Below are positions 21,527-30,845 of a DNA stretch of 32,565 bases, one piece after another. Position 1 is the first letter of the stretch. Every line of letters starts with the position of its first letter. The notes under the pieces were generated by a model, which saw only the letters and a program-made list of their open reading frames with translations, searched no databases and had not been told where the DNA came from. Source of the stretch: Agrococcus sp. HG114 (GTDB lineage: Bacteria > Actinomycetota > Actinomycetes > Actinomycetales > Microbacteriaceae); NCBI RefSeq assembly GCF_024723325.1, contig NZ_JANQCH010000012.1, forward strand, positions 1 to 32,565. Direction: 5' to 3'. A program made the translations under genes and the position numbers.

Positions 21527-22270
21527 ATGCCGCGTCACGCCCCGTTCGCTGTCGCCGTCATCGCGCTGCTCGTGCTCACCGGCTGCGCCGACCCAGCAGG
21601 CTCCGCGCCGAGCCAGACCCCTGCTCCTGCTCCGGCGCACAGCTCGAGCGCTGGCGCCGCGCCTACGTCGCAGGGGATGCCGAGCGCCGACCCGACCGAG
21701 GGCTGGCACGTGGTCGAGACGGCCGACGGCCTCTTCCGCTGGCGAGTCCCCGCGGACTGGACGGTCGTGGACGCGAGCTTCGAGGCTGAGGATGGCCTCG
21801 GGCACGTCAACGACGTGACGATCGTCAGCGACATCGGACAGGAGCTCGCGCGCTTCGGCAGCGCCTACTACGGCGACCGGGGCGGCACGTGCGCCGGCGA
21901 CGAGGACGGCATGGTGCCCGCGCTCGTGCACCTCGACGAGACGGTGGCACTCGGCGGCCGGCAGCTCTCGAGCGCTCGCGGGCCGGCCGAGGCGGGGCGC
22001 ATCGTCGCACTCACCTCGCAGTTCGAGGGCGATCGCGCGCAGTTCTTCGCCGGCTTCACGCAGGACGAGGTCGAGGCGGATCGCGTGTCGTGCCTCATCT
22101 ACGGAGACGTCCCAGTTCCGGAGGGGTACCCCCAGACGAGCTTCCGCACGACGTGGGATCTGGCGCTGTGGGAGGTCGACTCGTTCGAGCAGGGCGCGGC
22201 CTATGCCGAGACGGAGGAGTTCCGCGAGCTCATGGACGTCTTCCGCTCGCTCGAGCTGACTGGAGCGTGA
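21527..22270 (+). CDS. lipoprotein, paralogue A of a three-member family
   Basis: A 247-residue exported lipoprotein. Signal peptide with lipobox LTGC (Cys20), then a Pro/Ala/Ser linker to about 56. The globular domain starts GWHVVETADGLFRWRVPADW and ends WEVDSFEQGAAYAETEEFRELMDVFRSLEL. Two further cysteines, Cys122 (GGTCAG) and Cys189 (VSCLIY), are conserved in paralogues B and C and probably form a disulfide. AGAGGA precedes the ATG; CAAGAT at 21494-21499 may be the -10. The next gene follows 5 bases after the stop. Function unknown; the FRxPxxW strand recalls PsbP/LpqN-like domains, without proof. Confidence 0.8.
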   Translation: MPRHAPFAVAVIALLVLTGCADPAGSAPSQTPAPAPAHSSSAGAAPTSQGMPSADPTEGWHVVETADGLFRWRVPADWTVVDASFEAEDGLGHVNDVTIVSDIGQELARFGSAYYGDRGGTCAGDEDGMVPALVHLDETVALGGRQLSSARGPAEAGRIVALTSQFEGDRAQFFAGFTQDEVEADRVSCLIYGDVPVPEGYPQTSFRTTWDLALWEVDSFEQGAAYAETEEFRELMDVFRSLELTGA

Positions 22271-22275
22271 CCCCG

Positions 22276-23064
22276 ATGCTGTGTCGCCGCCGGTCGGCGC
22301 GCCGCGGGCGCTCGCTTCCCGCCCTCCTGACCGCCGCGGCGCTCGCGACTGCACTGGTCCCGGGCTGCTCAGGACTCGGAGCCCTCGCGCCGCCGAGCCC
22401 GACCTCGACGAGCGCAGCGCCGTCGCGCGCGCCGGTGCCGACCCCGGAACCAGCCGCATCTGCATCCTCCGAGCCCGGCCGCGCAGCAGCCATCGCGACC
22501 GACGGCTGGCTCGAGTACGTCAGCACCGACGGCACGGCGTCGTTCCGCTACCCGCCGAGCTGGACGCTCGACGCGCAGAGCGAGCGCTTCGCTCCCGATG
22601 CCGATCGCGACGACGTGCAGGATCCGTACGTGCGCTGGATGGACTCAGCGACCCTGACGGCGCCGAACGGGCAGCAGCTCCTCGCGATGCACGACTTCGT
22701 CGACATCGGCGGCGCCTGCTTCGACGGAGCGGTTCCGCTCGAGGTGCTCGCTGTGGAGCCGTCCCAGTCGACCTCGCTCGACGGGGCGCAGGCGGTGATC
22801 GCGACCGTCGCGATCGACTTCGGCTCGGCTTGGGTGATGGGCATCGGCGTGACGGCTCCCGAGTTCGTCGCGCACGACGTCTCGTGCACCTTCTACTTCG
22901 TGGGAGTCTCGTCGGAGGGCGGCGTGGGCTTCGGCACCCACTTCCAGCTCGGCATGACCGATCCTCTCTGGGCGATCGACTCGCTCGACGACGCCCGCGC
23001 CTACATGGAGACCGACGAGTACAGGACGATCATCGAGATCCTGCGCTCGTACCGCACGCACTGA
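22276..23064 (+). CDS. lipoprotein, paralogue B of a three-member family
   Basis: A 262-residue lipoprotein with lipobox VPGC (Cys31) and a Pro/Ser/Ala linker to about 75. The domain starts GWLEYVSTDGTASFRYPPSW and ends LWAIDSLDDARAYMETDEYRTIIEILRS. Conserved Cys148 (GGACFD) and Cys204 (VSCTFY) match paralogue A. Start ATG 22276 is chosen for GGAG 10 bases upstream; a GTG at 22267 that overlaps the previous stop (GTGA) is an alternative. It is in an operon with paralogue A. Confidence 0.78.
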   Translation: MLCRRRSARRGRSLPALLTAAALATALVPGCSGLGALAPPSPTSTSAAPSRAPVPTPEPAASASSEPGRAAAIATDGWLEYVSTDGTASFRYPPSWTLDAQSERFAPDADRDDVQDPYVRWMDSATLTAPNGQQLLAMHDFVDIGGACFDGAVPLEVLAVEPSQSTSLDGAQAVIATVAIDFGSAWVMGIGVTAPEFVAHDVSCTFYFVGVSSEGGVGFGTHFQLGMTDPLWAIDSLDDARAYMETDEYRTIIEILRSYRTH

Positions 23065-23083
23065 ACGACGCTCCCCGCGCCGG

Positions 23084-23089
23084 TAGGTT
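23084..23089 (+). promoter_or_regulatory. putative -10 box of hpt
   Basis: TAGGTT would start the transcript near 23096 and give a leader of about 30 bases with GAGGAG (23115-23120) before the hpt ATG. Confidence 0.4.
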
Positions 23090-23125
23090 GGATCCACCGC
23101 CGACGCCGCTACCCGAGGAGCGCAC

Positions 23126-23683
23126 ATGGAGTTCGAGCACGTCGAGGGCGACCTCGCCAAGACCCTCATCACCGAGCAGGAGCTGCACGACAAGCTCGAG
23201 GAGCTCGCGCGGCAGATCGAGGCGGACTACGAGGGCAAGGACCTGCTGCTCGTCGGCGTGCTGCGGGGCGCCGTCATGGTGATGGCCGACCTCGCCCGCG
23301 CCCTCCAGCGCCACATCGAGATGGACTGGATGGCCGTCTCCTCCTACGGCTCCGGCACCGTCTCCTCGGGCGTCGTGCGCATCCTCAAGGACCTCGACAG
23401 CGACCTCACCGGCCGCAACGTCCTCATCGTCGAGGACATCATCGACTCGGGCCTCACCCTCTCGTGGCTACGCTCGAACCTCGAGTCGCGCGGCGCCGCA
23501 TCCGTCGAGATCTGCACGATGCTGCGCAAGCCCGAGGCGCTCAAGGTGCACGTCGACGTGAAGTACTGCGGCTTCGACATCCCGAACGAGTTCGTGATCG
23601 GCTACGGCCTCGACTACGCCGAGAAGTACCGCAACCTGCGCGGCATCGGCGTGCTCGCGCCGCACGTCTACGCCGGCGAGTAG
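23126..23683 (+). CDS. hpt: hypoxanthine phosphoribosyltransferase
   Basis: A 185-residue purine-salvage enzyme that makes IMP (and GMP) from hypoxanthine (guanine) and PRPP. The PRPP-binding motif is VLIVEDIIDSGLTL (EDIIDSG at 103-109). Also seen are LLVGVLRGAVMVMADL, the flexible-loop region VSSYGSGTVSSG, and the C-terminal GFDIPNEFVIGYGLDYAEKYRNL. GAGGAG is 5 bases upstream of the ATG. The hpt-ftsH neighbourhood is conserved across many Gram-positive bacteria. Confidence 0.96.
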   Translation: MEFEHVEGDLAKTLITEQELHDKLEELARQIEADYEGKDLLLVGVLRGAVMVMADLARALQRHIEMDWMAVSSYGSGTVSSGVVRILKDLDSDLTGRNVLIVEDIIDSGLTLSWLRSNLESRGAASVEICTMLRKPEALKVHVDVKYCGFDIPNEFVIGYGLDYAEKYRNLRGIGVLAPHVYAGE

Positions 23684-23728
23684 GGCGGGCGGATGCGCGC
23701 TCCCAGCCTCGGGGGACGCCGCGTTTGC

Positions 23729-23734
23729 CATCAT
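23729..23734 (+). promoter_or_regulatory. putative -10 box (leaderless layout)
   Basis: CATCAT ends 6 bases before the GTG at 23741. Confidence 0.45.
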
Positions 23735-23740
23735 GGTGGA

Positions 23741-24466
23741 GTGACGTCCCTCCGCCGCCCGCTCGCAACGATCGCCCTCGCAGCGACGGCGGTCATGCTC
23801 GCGGGCTGCTCGAGCACCCCGCCGGAGCCGACGCCGTCGATCCCGCCGGGCATCACGGCGCCGCCTCCGACGGCGCCCGCGACTGCCGCGCCGCCCGCCC
23901 CCGAGTCGGCGCTGCCCGCCGTCATCGCGGGAGTCGACACGAGCGGCTGGCAGCAGGTGCCGGTGCCGAGCGGTGCGGCGACCTTCCGCATCCCGGCCGA
24001 CTGGTCGGTCGCCGAGGTCGGCGAGGGGCTCGACGTGCTGCGCGGCGACGGGCAGCGCCAGCTCGGCTACGCCGAGGGCGTCTCTGCGGGGGACGGCACG
24101 TGCGTCGACGCGTCCGGCACCCCGGTCGGATGGCGCACGATCGGGCTCGACCGGCAGGACGTCTCGATCGAGGGCGCCTCCGGCGTCGCGTTCGGCGCCG
24201 CCGCGCTGCAGCTCGGCGACCAGTGGGTGTTCTCGATGGGGCTCCTGCCGGCGGACGCGGCGCAGCGACCGCGGTGCCCGATCGTCAACGCGTTCGAGAC
24301 CGCGTCTGGGCTCATCAGCTTCGGCTCGGAGGTCGTCGCGTCGGGCAGCGGTCCGGGCGCGCCGTGGGCGATCGCGTCGGCGGCCGCGGCTGAGGACTAC
24401 GTCGCGTCCGACGAGTACGCGCAGCTGCGGGCCGTGCTCATGTCGCTCGAGCTGCTGCAGGGCTAG
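23741..24466 (+). CDS. lipoprotein, paralogue C of a three-member family
   Basis: A 241-residue lipoprotein with lipobox LAGC (Cys23) and a long Pro/Thr/Ala linker to about 60. The domain starts GWQQVPVPSGAATFRIPADW and ends WAIASAAAAEDYVASDEYAQLRAVLMSLEL. Conserved Cys121 (DGTCVD) and Cys179 (PRCPIV) match paralogues A and B. It is separated from them by hpt and has its own promoter, so it probably responds to a separate signal. GTG is the only start that gives a complete signal peptide. Confidence 0.8.
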   Translation: MTSLRRPLATIALAATAVMLAGCSSTPPEPTPSIPPGITAPPPTAPATAAPPAPESALPAVIAGVDTSGWQQVPVPSGAATFRIPADWSVAEVGEGLDVLRGDGQRQLGYAEGVSAGDGTCVDASGTPVGWRTIGLDRQDVSIEGASGVAFGAAALQLGDQWVFSMGLLPADAAQRPRCPIVNAFETASGLISFGSEVVASGSGPGAPWAIASAAAAEDYVASDEYAQLRAVLMSLELLQG

Positions 24467-24513
24467 GCAGCCGCCCTCAGCGAACATCCCGACGGACGCT
24501 CGTCCGGCGGCGA

Positions 24514-24519
24514 TAGCCT
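24514..24519 (+). promoter_or_regulatory. -10 box of ftsH (leaderless layout)
   Basis: TAGCCT is followed by six bases and the ftsH ATG. There is no Shine-Dalgarno sequence before this start, so leaderless transcription is likely. Confidence 0.55.
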
Positions 24520-24525
24520 GGGCGA

Positions 24526-26501
<1,976 letters not shown>

Positions 26502-26502
<1 letters not shown>

Positions 26503-27068
26503 TGGCCGTCGATCGCGAGCGCGTCGCCGCGGCCGTCCGCGAGCTGCTCGCGGCGATCGGCGACGACCCGGCGCGCCCGGGGCTGCGCGAGACGCCGCGG
26601 CGCGTCGCCGAGGCCTACGCCGACTACTTCTCCGGCGTCGGCCAGGACGCATCCGCCCACCTCGACCCCGGCGAGCTCGCTGGCGAGCGGGGCGAGCTCG
26701 TGCTGCTGCGCGACATCGAGTTCCGCTCGATGTGCGAGCACCACCTGCTGCCGTTCACCGGCATCGCGCACGTCGCCTACCTGCCCGGCGACCGCATCGT
26801 CGGTCTCGGCCGGATCCCGCGCGTCGTCGAGACGATCGCGTCGCGCCCCCAGATCCAGGAGCGGCTCACCGATGAGATCGCCGACGCGCTCGTCGCGGGG
26901 CTCGAGCCGCGCGGCGTGCTCGTCGTGGTCGACGCGGTGCACGGATGCGTCGGCGCGCGCGGGTCGCGGCAGGTCAAGTCGTCGACGGTCACGGTCGCGA
27001 GCCGCGGGCAGCTCGCCGAGCCGATCGAGCGGGCTGAGATCATGGCGCTGATCGGGGAGCGGAGGTAA
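26502..27068 (+). CDS. folE: GTP cyclohydrolase I
   Basis: A 188-residue enzyme that turns GTP into dihydroneopterin triphosphate, the first step of folate synthesis. The zinc ligands are Cys78 and His81 in SMCEHHLLPF and Cys149 in HGCVGARG. Further motifs are GLGRIPRVVE and RPQIQERLTDEIADAL. Length is normal. It is translationally coupled to ftsH by the one-base overlap and followed 3 bases later by the folP-folB gene. Confidence 0.95.
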
Positions 27069-27071
27069 CCG

Positions 27072-28301
27072 ATGACCGAGGTGTGGGGCATCCTCAACGT
27101 CACGCCCGACTCGTTCAGCGACGGCGGCCGCTACGTCGACCCGGGGGCCGCGATCGCGCACGCCCGGCGGATGCGCGCGCAGGGCGCCGACGTGATCGAC
27201 ATCGGCGGCGAGTCGACGCGGCCGGGCGCCGAGCCGCTCGACCCGGCCGAGGAGCGCGAGCGCATCCTCCCGGTCGTGTCCGCGCTCGTGCGCGAGGGCA
27301 TCCGCGTCTCCGTCGACACCATCCACGCCTCGACCGCCAGCGCGGTCGTCGCCGCGGGCGCGGAGATCGTGAACGACGTCACCGCCGGTGAGCACGACCC
27401 CGCGATGCTGCGGGCGGTCGCCGAGAGCGGCGCGCGCATCGTGCTCATGCACTCGCGCGGCATCGACGTCACCCACGACACCCACTACGACGACGTGGTC
27501 GCGGAGGTCGTGCAGCACCTCGAGGAGCGCGTCGCGGCGGCGGTCGCGGCCGGCATCGCGCGGGAGCGCATCATCGTCGACCCCGGCTACGGGTTCTCCA
27601 AGGAGCCGGACGACAACTGGCGGCTGCTCGCCGGGCTGCCGAGCGTCCAGCGGCTCGGCTTCCCGGTGCTCGTGGGCACGAGCCGCAAGCGGTTCCTCGG
27701 CACGCTGCTGCCCGAGGGCGCGGACGCGGCCGAGCGCGACGCGGCGACCGCCGCGACCTCGCTGCTCGCGGCGCAGGCAGGAGCGGCGGCGGTGCGCGTG
27801 CACGACGTCGCCTCGACCGTGTCGGCGCTGCGGGTGCTCGGGGCGACGGCGCACGCGGCCCGCTCGCGCTCCGACCGGGCCGATGGGCGGTCGCCCGACG
27901 TCGGCACGGGCGCCGTCCCGTCGGCTCCCGGCCTCCACGGATCCATCGAGCTGACCGGCATCCGGGCGCGCGGCTTCCACGGGGTGCTGCCCGAGGAGCG
28001 CCGCGACGGCCAGGAGTTCGTCGTCGACGCGGCGCTGTCGCTCGATCTCGCGGCTGCCGTCGCGAGCGACGACGTCGCGCAGACGGTGCACTACGGCGAG
28101 CTCGCCGAGGCGATCGTCGCCGCGGTCGAGCGCGACCCCGTCGACCTCATCGAGACGCTCGCCGACCGCATCGCGCGCGCGTGCCTCGCCGACCCGCGCG
28201 TCGAGCACGCGTCGGTGACGGTGCACAAGCCCGCCGCGCCCATCGCCGTGCCGTTCGGCGACGTCGCCGTGAGGGTGCACCGGGGCAGGGAGCCGCGATG
28301 A
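27072..28301 (+). CDS. folP-folB: dihydropteroate synthase fused to dihydroneopterin aldolase
   Basis: A single 409-residue reading frame with two folate enzymes. Residues 1 to about 260 are FolP: GILNVTPDSFSDGG, DVIDIGGESTRPGA, EIVNDVTAG, DPGYGFSKEPDDNW, and GTSRKRFLG, joining pteridine to p-aminobenzoate. A polar linker rich in Ser, Asp, Arg and Gly (about 261-287) leads to FolB (288-409): GFHGVLPEERRDGQEFVVDA, HYGELAEAI and VHKPAAPI with Lys386, which removes glycolaldehyde from dihydroneopterin. The FolB half has no internal start codon at its beginning, so the fusion is real unless a base is missing in the linker. In most actinobacteria the two are separate genes in this order. Confidence 0.93.
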   Translation: MTEVWGILNVTPDSFSDGGRYVDPGAAIAHARRMRAQGADVIDIGGESTRPGAEPLDPAEERERILPVVSALVREGIRVSVDTIHASTASAVVAAGAEIVNDVTAGEHDPAMLRAVAESGARIVLMHSRGIDVTHDTHYDDVVAEVVQHLEERVAAAVAAGIARERIIVDPGYGFSKEPDDNWRLLAGLPSVQRLGFPVLVGTSRKRFLGTLLPEGADAAERDAATAATSLLAAQAGAAAVRVHDVASTVSALRVLGATAHAARSRSDRADGRSPDVGTGAVPSAPGLHGSIELTGIRARGFHGVLPEERRDGQEFVVDAALSLDLAAAVASDDVAQTVHYGELAEAIVAAVERDPVDLIETLADRIARACLADPRVEHASVTVHKPAAPIAVPFGDVAVRVHRGREPR

Positions 28302-28798
28302 GGTTCGCGCTCGAGCGCCGCGCCGTGCTCTCGCTCGGCGCGAACCTCGGCGACCGCGTCGCGACCATCGACGCGGCAGTGCGCGCCCTCGACGCGATCG
28401 ACGGCATCCGCGTCACCGCTCGCTCGAGCGCGTGGGAGTCGCCGTCGTGGCACCCCGACGGCGAGGGGCTCTCGCCCGACTACGTCAACATCGTCGTGCT
28501 CGTCGCGACGACGCTCGAGCCGGTCGACCTGCTCGACGCCGTGCAGGCGGTCGAGGCTGCGCTCGGCCGCGAGCGCTCGGTGCGGTGGGGGAGCCGCACG
28601 ATCGACATCGACATCGTCGCGATCGGCGACATGGAGCACGCCGAGGACCGGCTCGTGCTGCCGCACCCGCGCGCGCACGAGCGGCAGTTCGTGCTGCAGC
28701 CGTGGCTCGAGGTCGACCCGCACGCGTCGCTGCCGGGCCACGGCCCGATCGCCGAGCTCGCCGAGTACGCGCACGGCGACGCCTGGAAGCTGCCGTGA
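28298..28798 (+). CDS. folK: 2-amino-4-hydroxy-6-hydroxymethyldihydropteridine pyrophosphokinase
   Basis: A 166-residue enzyme that transfers pyrophosphate from ATP to the pterin alcohol made by FolB, giving the FolP substrate. Motifs: VLSLGANLGDR, the WGSRTIDIDIVAI magnesium-binding strand, and LPHPRAHERQFVLQPWLEV. The ATG overlaps the FolP-FolB stop (ATGA). All three activities are thus coupled in translation. Confidence 0.95.
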   Translation: MRFALERRAVLSLGANLGDRVATIDAAVRALDAIDGIRVTARSSAWESPSWHPDGEGLSPDYVNIVVLVATTLEPVDLLDAVQAVEAALGRERSVRWGSRTIDIDIVAIGDMEHAEDRLVLPHPRAHERQFVLQPWLEVDPHASLPGHGPIAELAEYAHGDAWKLP

Positions 28799-29265
28799 GG
28801 CGCACGAGCTCGCTCGCGATCGCCGGGCTCGTGATCGCCGCGGGGCTCGTGGGCTGGCTGCTCGAGGCGATGCTCGTGATGACCGGGCGCGCCGCGCTCG
28901 TGCCGCCGCTCACGCTCGGCCCGGCGCTCGCGATCCTCGGCGGTGTGCTCCTGCTCGTCGCGTGGCCCGTGCGCCAGGCGGCGCAGCGCAAGCGCCGCAT
29001 CGACTACCGGCACGCGACGAGCGTGCTCGGCTTCGCGAAGGCCTCGTCGACCGTCGGGGCGCTCGTCGCCGGCTTCGCGCTCGGCGCGATCGGCTTCTTC
29101 GCGACGCGCTCGGTCGTCGCCGACCAGGCGCTGCTCGCGCTCTCGGTCGTGACGGTCGGCGCCCTCCTGCAGCTCGCCGCCGGCCTGCTCGCGGAGCTGT
29201 GGTGCGTGCTGCCGCCGGACGACGACGAGACGGCGCCGGGCGCATCCGCCCCCGAGCCGGCCTAG
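28795..29265 (+). CDS. DUF3180 family membrane protein
   Basis: A 156-residue protein with four hydrophobic spans (about 7-27, 39-59, 80-105, 112-132) and an acidic Pro-rich tail. The DUF3180 family is found next to folK in actinobacteria and has no known function. The GTG start overlaps the folK stop (GTGA). The protein's TAG stop interlocks with the stop of the minus-strand LCP gene (the four bases CTAG at 29262-29265). Confidence 0.82.
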   Translation: MRRTSSLAIAGLVIAAGLVGWLLEAMLVMTGRAALVPPLTLGPALAILGGVLLLVAWPVRQAAQRKRRIDYRHATSVLGFAKASSTVGALVAGFALGAIGFFATRSVVADQALLALSVVTVGALLQLAAGLLAELWCVLPPDDDETAPGASAPEPA

Positions 29266-30260
29266 CGCTCCGGTGCGGGGCTGAAGCTCGTCATCGACTC
29301 CTCGTCGAACGCGGCGCGGATCTGCTCGACGCCGTCCCAGTTGACGTAGACGACCGACTCGGAGCCCTCCATGCCGGTGCCGAGCGTCGGCATCGTGAAG
29401 GTCTGCACGCGCGACGAGTCGAGCTGCGCCATCTGCGTCGCGAGCTCGATCGCGACCGGCAGCGAGACGGTGTCGCTCATCGCGAGGTGCGGGGACACCG
29501 TCGCGAAGATGGTCGCGAGGCGATCGGGGTTCGTGAGGTTCTCGCGCGTCATGAGCTGCTCGATCGCGCCGCGCAGCAGCGCCCGCTGGTTGTGCGTGCG
29601 CTGGTAGTCGCCGTCGCTGAAGGGGTAGCGGGCCCGCACGTACGCGAGGGCCTCCTCGCCGGCGACGGCGATCTCGCCCGCGGGGAACGAGTGCTCGCCC
29701 TCCGTGAACGCGATGTCGTTGTCGAGCGTGACGCCGCCGAGCGCGGTCGTGAGCTCCTTGAAGCCCTCGAAGTCGATGACCGCGACGTGGTCGATGCGCT
29801 GGTCGATGATGCCCTCGACCGTCTGCACCATCAGCGGCACGCCGCCGAGCGCGAGCGCCGAGTTGACCTTGCGCATGCCCGCGTGGCCGGGCACCTCGAC
29901 CCACGAGTCGCGCATGATCGACATGATCTGCACCGTCTCGCGATCCGGCGGGATGTGCGCGACGAGGATGGTGTCGGCGCGGTCGCCGAGGCTCGTGAGC
30001 AGCGAGCCGTCCGTCGCCCGCGCGTCGCTGCCGAGCAGCAGCACGTTGATCGGCGCGGCCCCCTCGGTCGGCTCGACGGTCGGCCGCAGCGACTCCTCGG
30101 GGAACGCGGTCTCGATCGTCTCGACCTGCTCCACGGAGGGCTGGATCCGCAGGAAGTACCAGCCGATCGCCGCCAGCAGCGCCAGCACGACGACGCCGAC
30201 GACGCCGATCCCGATCCATCGGCCCACGTGCCGCTTGCGCTCCGGAGTCTCGATCGTCAC
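29262..30260 (-). CDS. LytR-CpsA-Psr (LCP) family cell-wall protein
   Basis: A 332-residue membrane-anchored enzyme of the LCP family, which attaches secondary polymers such as teichoic acid or arabinogalactan-like glycans to peptidoglycan. A basic N-terminus leads into one TM helix (13-36), then an external domain: INVLLLGSDARATDG, DTILVAHIPPD, IMSIMRDSWVEVPGHAGMRKVNSALALGG, and YVRARYPFSDGDYQRTHNQRALL. The conserved Asp and Arg residues of the pyrophosphate-binding pocket are present. The GTG at 30260 is chosen as it gives the short basic N-terminus, with GATACT 6 bases upstream. It is inserted against the direction of the folate cluster. Confidence 0.9.
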   Translation of the reverse strand: MTIETPERKRHVGRWIGIGVVGVVVLALLAAIGWYFLRIQPSVEQVETIETAFPEESLRPTVEPTEGAAPINVLLLGSDARATDGSLLTSLGDRADTILVAHIPPDRETVQIMSIMRDSWVEVPGHAGMRKVNSALALGGVPLMVQTVEGIIDQRIDHVAVIDFEGFKELTTALGGVTLDNDIAFTEGEHSFPAGEIAVAGEEALAYVRARYPFSDGDYQRTHNQRALLRGAIEQLMTRENLTNPDRLATIFATVSPHLAMSDTVSLPVAIELATQMAQLDSSRVQTFTMPTLGTGMEGSESVVYVNWDGVEQIRAAFDEESMTSFSPAPER

Positions 30261-30266
30261 CGTGCG

Positions 30267-30272
30267 AGTATC
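30267..30272 (-). promoter_or_regulatory. putative -10 box of the LCP gene (leaderless layout)
   Basis: On the minus strand GATACT is followed by six bases and the GTG at 30260. No Shine-Dalgarno sequence. Confidence 0.5.
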
Positions 30273-30300
30273 CCAGACCCGCCGCCGAGGGCCGGGCGGA

Positions 30301-30306
30301 TAGCCT
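30301..30306 (+). promoter_or_regulatory. putative -10 box of the PH-domain operon
   Basis: GATAGCCTG here is identical to the sequence around the ftsH -10 box. The transcript would start near 30313, leaving about 38 bases of leader with GGAGGG before the GTG at 30351. Confidence 0.4.
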
Positions 30307-30350
30307 GTCGGCGGCTGGCTCGACCGCTGGCCGGTGGAAGTGGAGGGACC

Positions 30351-30845
30351 GTGCCCGAGCGCCTTGACATCCCGGGCGGCTGGCAGCGCATCAGCATGCG
30401 CTACGCCGTCGTCGACTCGATCGGCGCGGTGATCGGCTGGGCGGTCATCGGCGTCGGGGCGACCGTGCCCATCTGGTTCGCGAACGACATGGCGATGCCC
30501 GCGTGGGGCTGGCTGCCGCTCGTCGTCGCAGGCGTGCTCGCGGCCGTCGGCGTCGTCTGGGCGTTCCTGCGCACGCGCACGATCGGCTACCTCCAGCGGC
30601 CCGACGACCTCCTCGTGCGGCGCGGCATGCTGTTCCGGCGCTTCGTCGCGGTCCCCTACGGCCGCATGCAGATCGTCGACATCACCCAGGGCCCGATCGA
30701 GCGGATGTTCGGCCTCAAGACCCTGAAGTTCGTGACCGCCGCGGCGTCGAGCGCGATCACGATCCCCGGCATGCCGGGCTCGACCGCCGAGGAGCTGCGC
30801 GACCACCTCGTCGCCGTCTCGGAGTCCCGCCGGGCGGGGCTGTGA
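30351..30845 (+). CDS. bacterial PH-domain (bPH2, YdbS-like) membrane protein
   Basis: A 164-residue protein. Two hydrophobic spans (about 22-46 and 54-76) are followed by a bacterial pleckstrin-homology domain (DUF304): YLQRPDDLLVRRGMLFRRFVAVPYGRMQIVDITQGPIERMFGLKTLKFVTA. The GTG has GGAGGG just upstream. Its stop overlaps the next gene by 4 bases. The pair matches the YdbS-YdbT arrangement of Gram-positive bacteria; some such pairs affect sensitivity to membrane-active peptides, otherwise function is unknown. Confidence 0.85.
   Translation: MPERLDIPGGWQRISMRYAVVDSIGAVIGWAVIGVGATVPIWFANDMAMPAWGWLPLVVAGVLAAVGVVWAFLRTRTIGYLQRPDDLLVRRGMLFRRFVAVPYGRMQIVDITQGPIERMFGLKTLKFVTAAASSAITIPGMPGSTAEELRDHLVAVSESRRAGL

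Noticed and set aside
27933-28301. A separate folB gene
   Set aside because: No ATG, GTG or TTG lies at the FolB boundary and the frame is continuous with folP, so it was annotated as a fusion.
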